Source: Anaeramoeba flamelloides | Taxonomy: Eukaryota > Metamonada > Anaeramoebidae | Assembly (NCBI GenBank): GCA_027625915.1 | Contig: JANTQA010000044.1 | Coordinates: 682,001 to 746,000 of the forward strand | DNA length: 64,000 nt | Direction of reading: 5' to 3' | Shown here: positions 1 to 11,161 of the stretch, in pieces | How positions within the stretch are numbered: position 1 is the stretch's first letter | Layout of the letters: each line of letters starts with the position of its first letter | Position numbers and translations under genes: made by a program | Notes under the pieces: generated by a model | Databases searched by the model: none | Told to the model about the DNA's origin: nothing | The model's input: the letters and a program-made list of their open reading frames with translations, nothing else

Positions 1-1670
1 CATCATTGGAGACAGAACTTTTCATAAAATTTACAGAGACGGTTTAAATTGTTTATCCTTTCAATGACATCTATTTACTATTTTCTCCCATTTTATTAGC
101 CAATCTTCAAAAATGATCAAACTTAAAAAGTGCGTTTAACTGGAGTTCTTAACAATCTATGATTTTGAAATATCCTCTAAAATTTCTTGTCTTGACATAG
201 TAAAATAAAATGTAAACATTTTTTTTTTTTCCTAAATTATAATTTATTTTTTTCCCCTTTTGAAAATTTTCTATTATAAGTTTATTCTCTCTTTTTTTGA
301 AGAAAAATGAGAACAAACATTTTTTATTTTTTAAAAATGAAATTATATTTTTTTTACAACCAGAAAAAAAAAATATTTGTAAATAAACATTATTTTCAAT
401 AAAGAAATGGAATTTATTCCCTTTTCCAGACATTCCCCAAATCATGATGTACTTTTTTTTTAGTTTTTATCGAAAAAGTATTTTGTTTCCTGTAAAAAAA
501 TATGTGTTTAATTGGTTTGAAACTGAGAATTGGCTAATCTCACTTTTATCAATTAAACAACATCTATATATTATTTTTCAAAGTACTCTAAAATAACACT
601 AAATAATATACTTTAAGACAATTTTCTTGATAAAAATACTTACTATTTTACTGTATTAGATTGCAAATGAGATGATCAGAAAATTTTCAAACTTTGTCTA
701 ATACTACAAGTAATTCTCAAAATCTTTCCAAAGCAACTACAATATTATCTTTAACTTTTAAAAGTTCTAATCTCTTTCTTATCTGTAGTTATTAAAAATT
801 ATTTACTGAAAATTTCACACAGAAAAAGTTTATGTTTCAAAAAAAATTTATAGCACCCTTATTTGGGATTTTTCATCAAATAAAAATTTCACTTTTTCTA
901 TGTTACAAAGTAATTAAGGTTGATTGTTGAACTCTTAAAGCTAATTTATTTTGAACCCTAAAAATCATTCCAAATCAACATAGAGTTAATTTGACTATTT
1001 ATTATCTTACAAAACTCAAATTTCAAAAACTTAATGATACAAAATTTTGATTTTGATTGATTTTTTTGATTCTATTTTTATTCTAAGAACCATTCTATAT
1101 TTTGGACATGGCTTTTGTTTTGAAAGGAAAGACTATATATGTAAAAAATATAATATAAATCATTTACTTTTAATGTTAATTGTACAAAAAAAAGATCAAA
1201 ATTTTCATTCATTTTCTAAAATAATCACACCTATCAAGAATTAAAAATCATCAAAGTTCCCAATTCTAAAAAGGAAATTAAATAATTTAATCTTATTTTT
1301 AGAATTAACAATTTGAAATGTTCACATAATTTTCAAATCTTTTTTTTGGAAGCTGAATGAAAATTTTATTCCATTTATTTTGCAAAAAATAGTATTAAAT
1401 TTTTGAAGTAATAATAATTGGTTTGATATTTTTTTTACACAAAGACAAGGAAAGTTTCAAAAAGAAACAAAAAAAACTGAATCTGGAAAAAACTTATTCC
1501 CCTCTTATTTTTTGAGTGTAGACACAAAACAAATTCGCAAGTGTGTTCAATAACAACTCATTTTTACTTGCAAATTTTATTTTTTTTTTAAAAACCCAAT
1601 TTTATCTGATCAAATTAAAATTTTAATTTTTTTTTTCTTTTGGATCTACTTTGGAACGAAATTTTGTTCA
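1..1670. other. AT-rich non-coding stretch upstream of the RhoGEF gene
   Basis: The stretch is A/T homopolymer-rich on both strands. The reading frames in it are short and made of Phe/Lys/Asn/Ile from poly-T and poly-A runs, with no recognisable domain. I see no gene, repeat copy or RNA here. The last 100 bases are presumably the 5' leader or promoter of the next gene, but no specific element can be pointed to. Confidence 0.5.
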
Positions 1671-4193
1671 ATGATCGAAGATCCTCAAGACAAAAAGGAC
1701 TACAAAATAGTAATTGAAGATGGCAAAATAAAAAAATACAGAAGAAAAAAAACAATTAGTTCTGAGACGATCATAATAATTGACAAGAATGGGAACAAAA
1801 AAAGGGTTCGTAAAAAAAAAAAACTTTCTCCCACCACAGAGAATGCAAAAGAAGATAAAGAACGAAAAAACATGGAAAAAGAAAGCAAAAACGAAAACAA
1901 AAACGAAAAAGAAAAAGAAAAAGAAAACCAAGATCCAAAACAAAAAAGAGATTACAAAATAGTCATTAAAGATGGCAAAATAAAAAAATACAGAAGAAAA
2001 AAAACAATTAGTTCTGAGACGATCATAATAATTGACAAGAATGGAAACAAAAAAAGGGTTCGTAAAAAAAAAAAACTTTCTCCCACCACAGAGATTGCAA
2101 AAGAAGAAAAAGAAAAGACAACCATCCTGAAGACAAAAAATAGTGGCGAACTTAAAAAAAGACCCCTAACCCTCGAAAAAAAGAGCAGACTGTTGAGTGA
2201 GTCACAAGAATTAACAGCCTTAGAAATGAAAGAACAGGCAGAGTTCAGTACCAAAATTGAGTCTAGATTTGAATTAGCAATAAAAAGCACTGGAAACACT
2301 GAAAACAAAGCAAAAAGCGAATTAGCAAATGAAAGTGATCCAAACAGGCCGATAAGAGACAGTATTGTTCAAGAGATTTTAAGTTCAGAGCGGATATATG
2401 TGAGCAATTTAGAAATCCTAATAGGTAAATGGAAAGTGGAATTGGTTGAAAGAGCAAAGTCACCAAAAGAAATGGTGATCCCACAGAGGATTATTGACAA
2501 AATCTTTGGCAATTTGAATGAGATTTATCAAATTAACCAAATCTTTTTACACAAACTTGAAAAAAAAATACTAAATTGGAAGGAACAATCAACTATTGGA
2601 GACTTTTTTTTGGAGTTAATCCCCTTTTTTAAATTATATTCGACCTATTTTAGGGGCTATAGCGAATCGAATGAGATTCTGTTGCAATCTTTAAAAAACC
2701 CAACATTTAAAAATTGGGCTAGTGAGAAAAAAAGAGCAAATAATAACCTGGGGCTGCAATCCTTTTTAATATTGCCAATCCAAAGATTGCCTAGATATGA
2801 ACTCTTCTTAAAATCTTTACGAAAGAACTGCCCCTGGAACCATCCAGATTTTAAAAATTTGCAAACAGCCTGGGAGGCCATTATTAAGGTGAACCAGCAC
2901 ATCAATGAAGAAATCCAAAATATGGAGAACCAACAAAAGATGCTGCAAATCCAAAGAAGATTTAATTCCAATCGGCTAAAAGATTTGATTGCGCCCCATC
3001 GGTATTACATTTGCACTGGGCCCTTGACAAAAGTTTCCAGAAATAAATTTTTGAAAAGACAATTCTTTTTATTTACAGACTTATTGCTATACGGTACTGG
3101 CAATGCGGGCTTTTACCAACTTCACCGGAGAATGAACCTTTTACACATGAAGATCCAAAACATTTCTGATACAGAGAAATTACAAAATGCATTCGTCATT
3201 CATGGGAAACAAAAATCCTTTACGGTTTTTGCTGCGACGCCAAAGGAAAAGGACAACTGGTTACAACATTTGCAAAACGCTATTAAAGAATGGAGAAGAA
3301 AAAATCAAACCTTGAAAATTTCGAATAGGTTCGATGATCATTCCCCAGACTTAGCACCAGTTTTAAATTCAAACAATAAGAAAAAAAATTGTTCAATTTG
3401 TTTGAAAAAGTTTACCACATTTAGAAGAAAGCACAATTGTAATAAATGTGGTAATTTGATTTGTGGCGCTTGTTCAAATAAAAAACTTTTGTTAAAATAT
3501 ATTTCCGAAGATAATCTTGTAAGAGTTTGTAATAACTGCTATTATGATTATTTTCAGGAACAGCAGAAAAGAATACAGAAACAGAATGAAGAAAATGGAA
3601 ATGAGGAATATTACCAAAATGGTGAGTTTGAACAAAAAAAAAAAGTACAAAATATTCAAAAATTATCTACTTTTTCAATTCATTACCCAAAAAAATTAAA
3701 GCATTTCAATACTGATAAATGGTCCTTAAATAAAAAACAAATGAAAGTTGATATGAGATCACAATCTGAATCAAATATTATTCATTTAAATGATAAAAAG
3801 GTAATTGGTGGATTTGTATATGTGGAATTAGAAGAGAATAAAACAATTAATTTAATACAATCGGGTAATTCAAATGAACACTTAAATATTGAAGATCAAA
3901 ATAAAATTGAAAATAAACAAATTGAACAAGAAGAAAGCATTTTATCTGAAAGTGAAAATGAAAGCATAAATGAAAATGGATATGGAAATATAGATGAAGC
4001 AACAGGGGAAAAGGATGATCGTGACGAATTACAAGACAAGGAAACTGAAACTATGAAAAAAATTCGAGATCGAATAACGAAAATAACTTCTGAATTTATT
4101 CAATCTTCTGAAAATCAACTTATAATTAGAAAACGGAAAAGAAAGAAAAGGAAAAGAAGTCGGAAAAGGGTAGATTTGCAAATATTGTTTTAA
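1671..4193 (+). CDS. RhoGEF (DH)-PH-FYVE zinc-finger protein, FGD-like, 840 aa, single exon
   Basis: Predicted guanine nucleotide exchange factor for Rho/Rac-type GTPases, acting at PI3P-bearing or other membranes. Seen in order: a lysine-rich N-terminus with a duplicated block (aa about 10-59 and 94-143); a DH domain about aa 228-415, containing the helix motif LILPIQRLPRYELFLKSL; a PH domain about 437-540, closing with the Trp of KEKDNWLQHLQNAI; and a FYVE-type finger about 572-626. All eight zinc-binding cysteines are visible (574, 577, 590, 593, 598, 601, 620, 623), with RRKHNCNKCG and RVC motifs. The N-terminal WxxD motif of classical FYVE domains is absent, so PI3P binding is uncertain. 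The tail is acidic/Asn-rich, then very basic (about 812-835), resembling a nuclear localisation signal. The ATG at 1671 is the first in frame and no intron is needed. FYVE-RhoGEFs are typically expanded in amoeboid protists. Confidence 0.93.
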   Translation: MIEDPQDKKDYKIVIEDGKIKKYRRKKTISSETIIIIDKNGNKKRVRKKKKLSPTTENAKEDKERKNMEKESKNENKNEKEKEKENQDPKQKRDYKIVIKDGKIKKYRRKKTISSETIIIIDKNGNKKRVRKKKKLSPTTEIAKEEKEKTTILKTKNSGELKKRPLTLEKKSRLLSESQELTALEMKEQAEFSTKIESRFELAIKSTGNTENKAKSELANESDPNRPIRDSIVQEILSSERIYVSNLEILIGKWKVELVERAKSPKEMVIPQRIIDKIFGNLNEIYQINQIFLHKLEKKILNWKEQSTIGDFFLELIPFFKLYSTYFRGYSESNEILLQSLKNPTFKNWASEKKRANNNLGLQSFLILPIQRLPRYELFLKSLRKNCPWNHPDFKNLQTAWEAIIKVNQHINEEIQNMENQQKMLQIQRRFNSNRLKDLIAPHRYYICTGPLTKVSRNKFLKRQFFLFTDLLLYGTGNAGFYQLHRRMNLLHMKIQNISDTEKLQNAFVIHGKQKSFTVFAATPKEKDNWLQHLQNAIKEWRRKNQTLKISNRFDDHSPDLAPVLNSNNKKKNCSICLKKFTTFRRKHNCNKCGNLICGACSNKKLLLKYISEDNLVRVCNNCYYDYFQEQQKRIQKQNEENGNEEYYQNGEFEQKKKVQNIQKLSTFSIHYPKKLKHFNTDKWSLNKKQMKVDMRSQSESNIIHLNDKKVIGGFVYVELEENKTINLIQSGNSNEHLNIEDQNKIENKQIEQEESILSESENESINENGYGNIDEATGEKDDRDELQDKETETMKKIRDRITKITSEFIQSSENQLIIRKRKRKKRKRSRKRVDLQILF
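1698..2099 (+). repeat. Tandem internal duplication in the RhoGEF gene, two 150-nt blocks 252 nt apart
   Basis: Bases 1698-1847 and 1950-2099 are almost identical, including silent positions and an A-homopolymer. They encode two near-identical blocks of about 50 residues (DYKIVI.DGKIKKYRRKK followed by TISSETIIIIDKNGNKKRV). The period is 252 nt, so the reading frame is kept. Near-identity at the nucleotide level in a drifting AT-rich gene suggests the duplication is young. Confidence 0.9.
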
Positions 4194-4381
4194 TATATTT
4201 TTGAAAAAAAAAAATTATAAATTTCAGTATATTTTATTTTTATTTATTTATTGTTTTTTAGTAAAATTAATTCTTTTTAAAAAAGTGTAGTAAAATAGTT
4301 TATTTGTATAATTTATAGTTTGTTTCAATAATATAATCTTTTTTTTAAACAATATTCTAAATATTTTATTTTTTTCAGCTT

Positions 4382-4735
4382 TTATTCCTTCAAAAGTTTT
4401 TTAAAAAAAATAATTAATCTACTGGATCGACCTCGATTTTTTTTGAATTCTTTAATAATGAACCAATTTTGATAAGATTCTATATTTGATTTTGTTATTC
4501 CAAATAATACTAGAATTGTATGAAGAAAAATACCAGATCTATCAGTTCTTCAAAATATTAAATAACGGGGTTTTATTGTAAAAATAATCCCATTCTACAA
4601 TCTCTAAAAATATCCAAAAATAAGTATTCTTAGATAAACCAAATAATTCTTTTTTAATTACTAATTCAATTTCGTCTCGGTAGAATTCATTTTCAAGTTT
4701 TTTATTTAACTCTATTTCAATTTTTAAATTTATTT
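4382..4735 (-). pseudogene. Broken coding relic of unknown family, convergent with the RhoGEF gene
   Basis: On the minus strand one frame reads about 58 codons of ordinary amino-acid composition (for example NEFYRDEIELVIKKELFG and FWIFLEIVEWDYFYN) and ends at a TGA near 4549. A second frame, overlapping that point, then runs about 55 codons (TDRSGIFLHTILVLFGI, then KEFKKNRGRSSRL) to a TAA near 4382. The switch looks like a frameshift inside one former gene. No start codon or splice acceptor is evident at the upstream side, where an in-frame TAA occurs. I do not recognise the family. It could also be two exons whose splice sites I misread. Confidence 0.4.
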
Positions 4736-4739
4736 GTTC

Positions 4740-6460
4740 AATTTAAAACTTTTTAAAAATGAAAAGTAATTTTTGACAAAACAAAATCAAAAGAAACAAA
4801 ATTTTCAAAGAGAGACAATAAAAATGATCTCCAAAACTCACACCCAACAACAACTATTACAACACGCCTCTTTAAATATTGCTTTAGTTTTGTAATATTT
4901 ACAAGATAAGAGGAATTATTACAAAATGAAGAAACATTAACTATTGAAAATTTCAGAACAACAATTTGAGGTTAAAAAAACTTTCCATACTTCGTGATCA
5001 GAACTTTAAAGAGTAGAAACACACACAACCATTCCTTTCTTTATAAAAATAACAAATTAATTCGAAATATAGGAAAAATAAACCACAAATTTTTAATTGA
5101 AGTCGTTTCATTCATATTCATATATTTCTTTTAATTTTATTTTATTTTACTGAAAAATTTGTAAAAAAAATAAAGTTGAAATTATTAAGAAGGTCATTTT
5201 AAAAATCAGATGACAGATTTGAAAGTTTTATCAAGTTTTCTGTTTTAAAACAAGTATGTATGTAACATTTAAATGTAATATAGAGGGGGGGGGTGAAGGG
5301 GAACAGTTTTTTTTTGTTAAAATAAAAACACTTTAAAAAAAAATTAATTTTAAAAATTCTGAAAAAAAAAGATTCACTTTTTGAAAATATTATAACCATA
5401 TTTAAAAAGAATTTATTTATTTATTTTATCATTGTTAAGTAATTTTAGATAATAATAATGAAAACAAGTTATAATTTATCTAGAAAAAAAAAATTTATAA
5501 TTTTTTTTGTAATATAATATTAAAGATGTATTTTAAATTAACTAATTTCTTTCTTTAGGGTGAAAAAAATATATTTTTTTAAATATTTTATTTCCAAATT
5601 TAGTATTTCAATATTAGTTATCACATAAAATATTTATCATATATAATTTATCACCTAAATTCTTAAATAACTAATAATAATCAAATTAAACTATTTAATA
5701 TTTTATTTCAATTTTAAATTTTTTATTTTTAATTTTAATTCAACTTTTAAAAATTAATTTAAATATTGATCTTTTATGTTGGTTTATTATTATTCATTCT
5801 CGATTCAATGTAAACTTTGATAAATATTTAAATTATGATAAGATATTAGTCGAATGAAAAATGAAACACGAATAAAAATGAAAATAATTAAAATATGTAA
5901 AGTGATAAAAATAAATATATACATACATGTTCTCCAATCTTTTAGATTTTTCTTTTTTGAAATTCATCAGTATTTCTTATGGTTAAGTTTCAATATGAGT
6001 CAAAAATTATTTCTTTGATTTCTCTGATTATAAATCTTTGAAAAAAAAATACATCAATAACCTGTATTTTCGAAAATAAAATTGAATTTCTTGATACATA
6101 CTTCAACATGAGTTTGTTCTTCAAAATTTTTATTAAAATAAAAATATCAGACTCTGAGTGTTTTGGAATTTTATTTTTCAGAATTATTGATCTTCAAAAC
6201 GGATTATGGGCTTGTTATTCAAATGTAACTTTAATACAAAAGAAACAAGATGTAGTTGAATATTTGAAAGTAAAAATTGTTGATGTTTATAGTACTTTTG
6301 TAATTAAATATTGAAAATTGATTGTATTTGAATAATTTATCATTAATAAAAAGGAAAAGAAAAAAAAGATTTAATTTAATGTTCTAAAAAATAAAAATCA
6401 AAAATTTTTATCAATACAAATAAATAAAGAGTTTGTTAAATTTTTTTGAGATAGTAAAAA
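4740..6460. other. AT-rich non-coding stretch
   Basis: No frame here has convincing coding composition. The only local oddities are a run of ten G at about 5284-5293 and long A/T tracts. I see no repeat copy shared with the rest of the window until about 6465. Confidence 0.4.
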
Positions 6461-6464
6461 AAAA

Positions 6465-6730
6465 ATACATTGTTAAATTTGTTTAAATTCTATTAGGAAT
6501 ATTGATCGAACATATGGCCAGATTTTGTCAACTAATTTTATTTGAGTTCTTCTATTTGGAACAACTCAAACTTTATCCTAATATTAATTATTCGAAAAAA
6601 TATTTCAACCAAAACGAAAAAAGTTACGTAATTCAAAAAATCAAATGAAAACAAAATATAAATAAGTTGAAAAAACGATTTTCATCTTTTGCAAAAATCA
6701 AAATTATTTCCAATTTGAGTTAAATTGTAT
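6465..6730 (-). repeat. Dispersed repeat G, copy 1 (reverse orientation)
   Basis: The reverse complement matches 26160-26410 and 31250-31500. Shared landmarks are a segment reading TTACGTAA near one side, GAGTTGTACCAAATAGAAGA-like text in the middle, the TTGATCGATCAATATACC-like segment, and an end at CAATGCATTTTTTT. The other two copies both lie directly upstream of LINE 3' ends. No coding frame is kept. Confidence 0.6.
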
Positions 6731-6803
6731 TATTGTTATTGTTTGAACCATTTTAACTGTTTGTAAAATTTTGAATTTTAGTTTCGATATTTAATAAGAT
6801 AAG

Positions 6804-6834
6804 AAAAAAAAAAAAAAAAGGGGGGGGGGGGGGG
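6804..6834 (+). repeat. A16-G15 homopolymer junction
   Basis: Sixteen A are followed directly by fifteen G, then a short GA-rich tail. Such a G run is rare in this AT-rich window. Exact lengths may be unreliable for sequencing reasons. Confidence 0.85.
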
Positions 6835-6849
6835 AAGAGAGGAGAGAAG

Positions 6850-7280
6850 GGGAAAAATATTGGTGGTGATGATGTAATGATGATGTTTCAAGACTTTAGA
6901 ATCGATCTTAGTTGAAGAGATCTAATAAAAAAGTCCATTAAAGATTTCTAATATTTATCATTATAAGAAATAGACATGATAGAGATACTATCTTTTTTGT
7001 TTATTACGTAGGTAATTATTTCTTAGTTTTTTTTTTACTTGGATTTGTTTTGAGAGATTCTTTCGAATTATTTCTATAACTTTCGTATTTAATACAGAAT
7101 ATCAGGAATTGTATCTAATATCACTATTTTTATTGATTATTGCGATTTTTAAATTTTAATTGGGATTTTTTGAAACTTTATCGTTTATTGAAAAGAAAAT
7201 CATCAATTTCCTGATGTCTAATAAATCTGTTAAACTATTATATGAAAAATATATTTTCTAATTCAATATTACCAAAACAC
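6850..7280. other. Non-coding stretch between the G run and the foldback element
   Basis: Nothing recognisable: no frame with coding composition and no match to the repeat families described elsewhere in the window. Confidence 0.35.
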
Positions 7281-7282
7281 AT

Positions 7283-7670
7283 TGCAAAAATGATTTCTTA
7301 ATTTTTCATGTTTTTTTTTGATCAAACTGTGATTTTTACGTTAACAATGATACTTTTTCGTAATGTCACCAAGGGCCAGGAAATATTCCAATATATCCGA
7401 TATTTTAAATTGACAATAAATTCCATTTAATAAGTCATTGAAGATGTTTAAGTTTGTTTGAATTTGAAAACAGTATTTTCGATTTTCATTTGATGTTTCT
7501 AGTCCAAACATCTTCCTTTCCTTTGTAAATGCAATATAACGTTATTAAATACATCGAATATATTGGAATATTTCCTGATCCTTGGGGACATAGCGAAAAA
7601 GTATCATTGTTAACGTAAAAATCACAGTTTGATCAAAAAAAACATGAAAAATTAAGAAATCATTTTTGCA
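7283..7670. mobile_element. Foldback/MITE-like element with about 118-bp inverted arms
   Basis: The left arm (7283-7400) and right arm (7553-7670) are near-perfect reverse complements over about 118 bp, beginning TGCAAAAATGATTTC and running past a shared TTACGTTAACAATGATAC segment to the ATATATTGGAATATTTCC region. A 150-bp unrelated spacer separates them. No protein is encoded, so it would be non-autonomous. A target duplication is not clear. Only this copy is present in the window. Confidence 0.8.
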
Positions 7671-7797
7671 TATGTGAAGTAAAAAAAAGAAATTGAAAAA
7701 AAAATATCAAAAATAATTTCCAAATTTTTTTTTTAATATTTTTATTTTTTGTTGTGAGCCTGAAATAAAAGTTTGTTAACCAACTCTAAAAAAAAAA

Positions 7798-8179
7798 TTA
7801 TTTCATCTCATCTTTTGGGACAAATGGTCTCAGGTCATACTCTTCCTGGTTGAATTCTTCTAATAGCTGTTGAAGATCAGATCTAAATTGGATATCAAGA
7901 TATAAGATTTAAAAATTAAAATACAAAAAGTATGATGATTAATAGAAAGAATATCAAAATTAAGTTTGTTATTGAAGAGTAATTATACAAAGAATAATAT
8001 TAATAATAATCATTAATAAATAAATCTTACAATTCATCAGTTTCCAACTCTTCTTCAAGTCTTTGAATATATTTTGTCAATACTTTTATTTGTTGTTCTT
8101 CTGATTCAATTTGCTCAAGAACATTTCTTACATCTACATTTTCAGGCAAGGGTTCTCCATCAAGATATACATATGGCAT
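7798..8179 (-). CDS. Small coiled-coil protein, two exons, 76 aa, family not recognised
   Basis: Exon 1 is 8179-8031 and exon 2 is 7882-7798, separated by a 148-bp intron with donor GTAAG and acceptor TTTAG. The split Leu codon (TT|A) keeps the frame, giving a protein that starts MPYVYLDGEPLPENVDVR and ends FVPKDEMK. The middle is a Glu/Gln/Leu-rich helix (QIESEEQQIKVLTKYIQRLE) followed by LQQLLEEFNQEEYDLRPF, predicted as one or two short coiled-coil helices. The frame stays open upstream of this ATG through a basic stretch (LLTKKGKKRES) preceded by a possible acceptor, so an additional 5' exon is possible and the start is uncertain. Size and helices resemble small adaptor subunits, but no family can be assigned. 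Confidence 0.72.
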
Positions 8180-8429
8180 ATTACTTTCGCGTTTTTTGCC
8201 CTTCTTGGTCAATAATGGTGTTGTTAGAAGAACTATTAAATAGAGGTTTTAAAATTATAAAGATTGAAATATGTTATAACAAATGAAAGGTAAGTACAAA
8301 ATGGAATTTTCTTCAAAAAATATTTTTAAAAATAAATGATTAAAAGATCTTTATTTGTTTGTCAAATAAAAATAAAAGTAATGCAATTAATAAAATAAAT
8401 ATAAAAAGATGATTTGTTATTCTTCTTAT

Positions 8430-9024
8430 ATAAGGCATTTCCAAAAAAGTGGGACATTTTGTTTTTATATTTCAAATAATATTTATTTTTGCAAGTAGTC
8501 CTATTCGCAAATTGGCAATATTAGAAGTAAGAGAAATAGTAATACTAATTGAATCAATGGCCATATTGTTTTGTATTTGGAAATATGTTCTTCGAAATAT
8601 TCTCATAAAAATAAAAAAAAAATCACGCTTTTTTTGTAGAAAACAAGTTACGACCAATTTCAATAAAAAACTCAAAATATGGCAAAGATAAAAATGATTT
8701 TTCAAATAATAAAATACAGTTATATGTTTTTCATTTGATTGTAAAATTTGCCGAGATTAAAGTTTTTAAGAAAATGATTTTTCGATCAAAAAGAAAAAAT
8801 AATCACCAAATTTTCACACTATAAAAAATATCAGATAAAGTCAAGATCGGAAATTTTAATATCTTTGATTTATGTAATGTCATACTAACAAGCAAATTGA
8901 ATTATTATGAACGATCAATTAATGATTGTATAACATTTTTGGAAATTTGAAAAGTAATATTAGAATAAAATTTAATAAAGATATGTTAAAATAAATTTTC
9001 CCCTCTTTTTTGGAAATGGCTTAT
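8430..9024. mobile_element. TA-flanked non-autonomous DNA transposon, family E, copy 1 (595 bp)
   Basis: The ends are inverted: TAAGGCATTTCCAAAAAAGT at 8431 and the mirror TTTTTTGGAAATGGCTTAT ending near 9023. TA lies at each edge, consistent with a Tc1/mariner-like target site. The interior matches 51740-52095 and, more loosely, other copies. No transposase frame is present. Confidence 0.7.
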
Positions 9025-9378
9025 CATTGAATTTATTGATTGAAGTTTTTATAATGAAAAAATTGTATGAAAATACTAAATCTATCGATTTTAACCCTTT
9101 TATAAATTTAGAAATCTAAAAAAATCACAAAATTGAAAAAATTAATAGAGAGAAAATGACTGAAAATTGAAAAGCTAATTTTGAGATTAAATTTTAAAAT
9201 AAAAATCATTTTTATCAAATTACAATATTTGAAGACATTTTAATTTGAGAAAGGTGTTTGATTATTGTGAATTTACATTAAATTTATAAGAAAACCATTT
9301 TGTAAAAAAATAAATCCACTAGTTTCACAATTTAAATTTAAAATTTTGATAAAATTATTAAAGGAAAGATCTAAAGAA

Positions 9379-9733
9379 AAAAAAACTGTTCCAAAAAATA
9401 AATGATGTTTACTGTCAAACCTAAAAAACCAGAAATTTTCAATTTTCAGTCATTTTATCTATTATTTTTGAAGATTTGCTTTTTTTTTTTATCTCTATTC
9501 ACCAAAGGATTAAAATTAACAGATTCAGAAAATTTAACCAACACCCCAATTGAAACGGTTATAATTTGCTCGATAATTTATATATTTATCTCTAAAATGG
9601 GGATATATTTTTGACTTTTTACTAATATTTTCAATTGATCAGAAAAAAATGGAATTACAGGGAGGCTTTTTTGAAAATTTCTGGTTTTTTAGGTTTGACA
9701 GTAAACATCATTTATTTTTTGGAACAGTTTTTT
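9379..9733. mobile_element. Foldback/MITE-like element with 65-bp inverted arms
   Basis: The arms at 9379-9443 and 9669-9733 are near-perfect reverse complements, containing TGATGTTTACTGTCAAACCT and its mirror. The 225-bp interior has no coding frame. No second copy is in the window. Confidence 0.78.
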
Positions 9734-10011
9734 TTTCTCTTTTTTTTTTCATATTGAAATAATTTTACTTTTTTTAACGAGCAAATTACCTTTTTATTAA
9801 TTATAGTACATTTATAAAATCGGTTTATTGATTTTTTAAGTTTTTTTAATAAATTTGTGTTTTTTACAAAAAAATATAGCATCTTTTCCAGTGTGTTCAA
9901 ATGGGAAAGGAAATTTGTCAAAAAATCTAAAGTATTTAATAGCAAAAAAATCAATTTGTTTTTTTTTTTATTTATTGTTTAAGGGGGGGTAATTCCTCTT
10001 GTTTGATTTGT

Positions 10012-10140
10012 ATTTTCCAGAATTCAAAAGAATTGAGTAAAATCTAAGATTTTTATCTATTTTTTTGAATTAAAAAAAACCTAGGCACTTCACGGCACTA
10101 TATGAAACTCTACAGCACTTCCCTAATTCCTATATTTTAA
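10012..10140. repeat. Hairpin-family module with GTGCC-type spacer
   Basis: It contains CCAGAATTCAAAAGAATTGA, an AAATTAAAAAAAACCTAG join, and the spacer GGCACTTCACGGCACT on the reverse reading. The same modules recur at 32765, 44000, 46940, 47630, 47780 and 56300. Confidence 0.65.
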
Positions 10141-10504
10141 TTTAGAAATTTTTTTTAACAGATTTCCATATACTTTTATTATCCACTAGGGCTAATAAAG
10201 TTATGTAGAATCTTTTTCTGTTAATAATATTAAAAATATTATTATTTTTTAATATATGAGATATATTGATTTTTTTTTTAATTCAGATACCTAGATTTTG
10301 CGATTATTTTCATAGGCAGGGAAGTTTCAAAGAAAATGATCCAAATCTTCAATGACACCTAAACTATTTATTTTTTTGCATAATTTACAAGATTTTGATT
10401 TATCTTCGTTCATTACATAAGAATATCTGTTTAAATAATTTGTGAAGTGTTCTAAGTTTTAAAATGGTGTTTGAACCCTTCCATTTTAAATATTTTTGTA
10501 GTTA

Positions 10505-10572
10505 GGTTTTCCAGAATTCGAAAGAATGGAGTAAAATTTATGATTTTTCTCTATTCTTTTGAATTCTGGAAA
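10505..10572. repeat. Hairpin-family module (CCAGAATTC type)
   Basis: A near-palindrome of about 68 bp: TTTTCCAGAATTCGAAAGAA on the left is mirrored by TTCTTTTGAATTCTGGAAAA on the right. It would form a strong stem with a small loop. Confidence 0.75.
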
Positions 10573-11161
10573 AAAATAACGACATTTCCAACCTGATTTA
10601 TTTTTTAATTGATTAATTCGGTATTTATCTAATTCGTATTCTAATCTTTTAATGTTTTTGGTTCCCAACTAATATTTTTACATTCTTTTTCTCTAAAAGG
10701 AAGAAGTTTAATTAATTTTTAGGATTTGAAAATTTTTAATTATTGAATTAGTTTAAATTTTCTTTTATATATTGTTATCCTTACAAATCAATTTTTGCCT
10801 CTGTTTTATAAATAAGTCTTGGAGAATGTGGATTAATCTTTAATAGGGATTTAGTAACTTTTTTATTAATTCAAGTATCTATTTCTTTGATCCAAGTATC
10901 TATTTCTTAAAAAATCAATATATTAAAAGAATAAAAAAAATGATGGAGTTGTTTGTGTATTTTGATTTTTGAAGAATTATTTTCAATTTTCAAATATCTA
11001 TTTAATCCCCAAACAGTATTTATTCTATTATTAAAAATCATATCCTTGGCTATTTAAAAAAAAGAAATATATTGACAAGTTTCCTTTCCCATTTGGACAT
11101 ACTGAAAAGGGTGCCATAGTTTCTGGAAAAAAACCAAATTTATTAAAAAAAAATTAACAAA

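Larger units (their letters stand above)
9830..11160. repeat. Inverted repeat pair (about 90 bp arms) enclosing two hairpin-family modules
   Basis: The minus-strand text at 9835-9925 reads nearly the same as the plus strand at 11070-11160; both contain TTTCCTTTCCCATTTG. Both arms have a short open frame of similar wording, so they may be relics of one coding element in opposite orientations. Between the arms lie hairpin modules at about 10012-10140 and 10505-10570. A TTAA-GGG start is also seen at 9979. No intact gene is present. Confidence 0.5.

Noticed and set aside
149-445. 98-codon minus-strand frame
   Set aside because: Made of Phe/Lys/Asn runs from poly-T/A tracts; no domain, no splice context.
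1700-2308. Minus-strand frames opposite the RhoGEF gene
   Set aside because: Mirror frames of Lys/Glu-rich codons; the plus strand carries the clear protein domains.
7283-7670. Small-RNA precursor hairpin
   Set aside because: The arms are long and near-identical like a young foldback element; nothing indicates processing.
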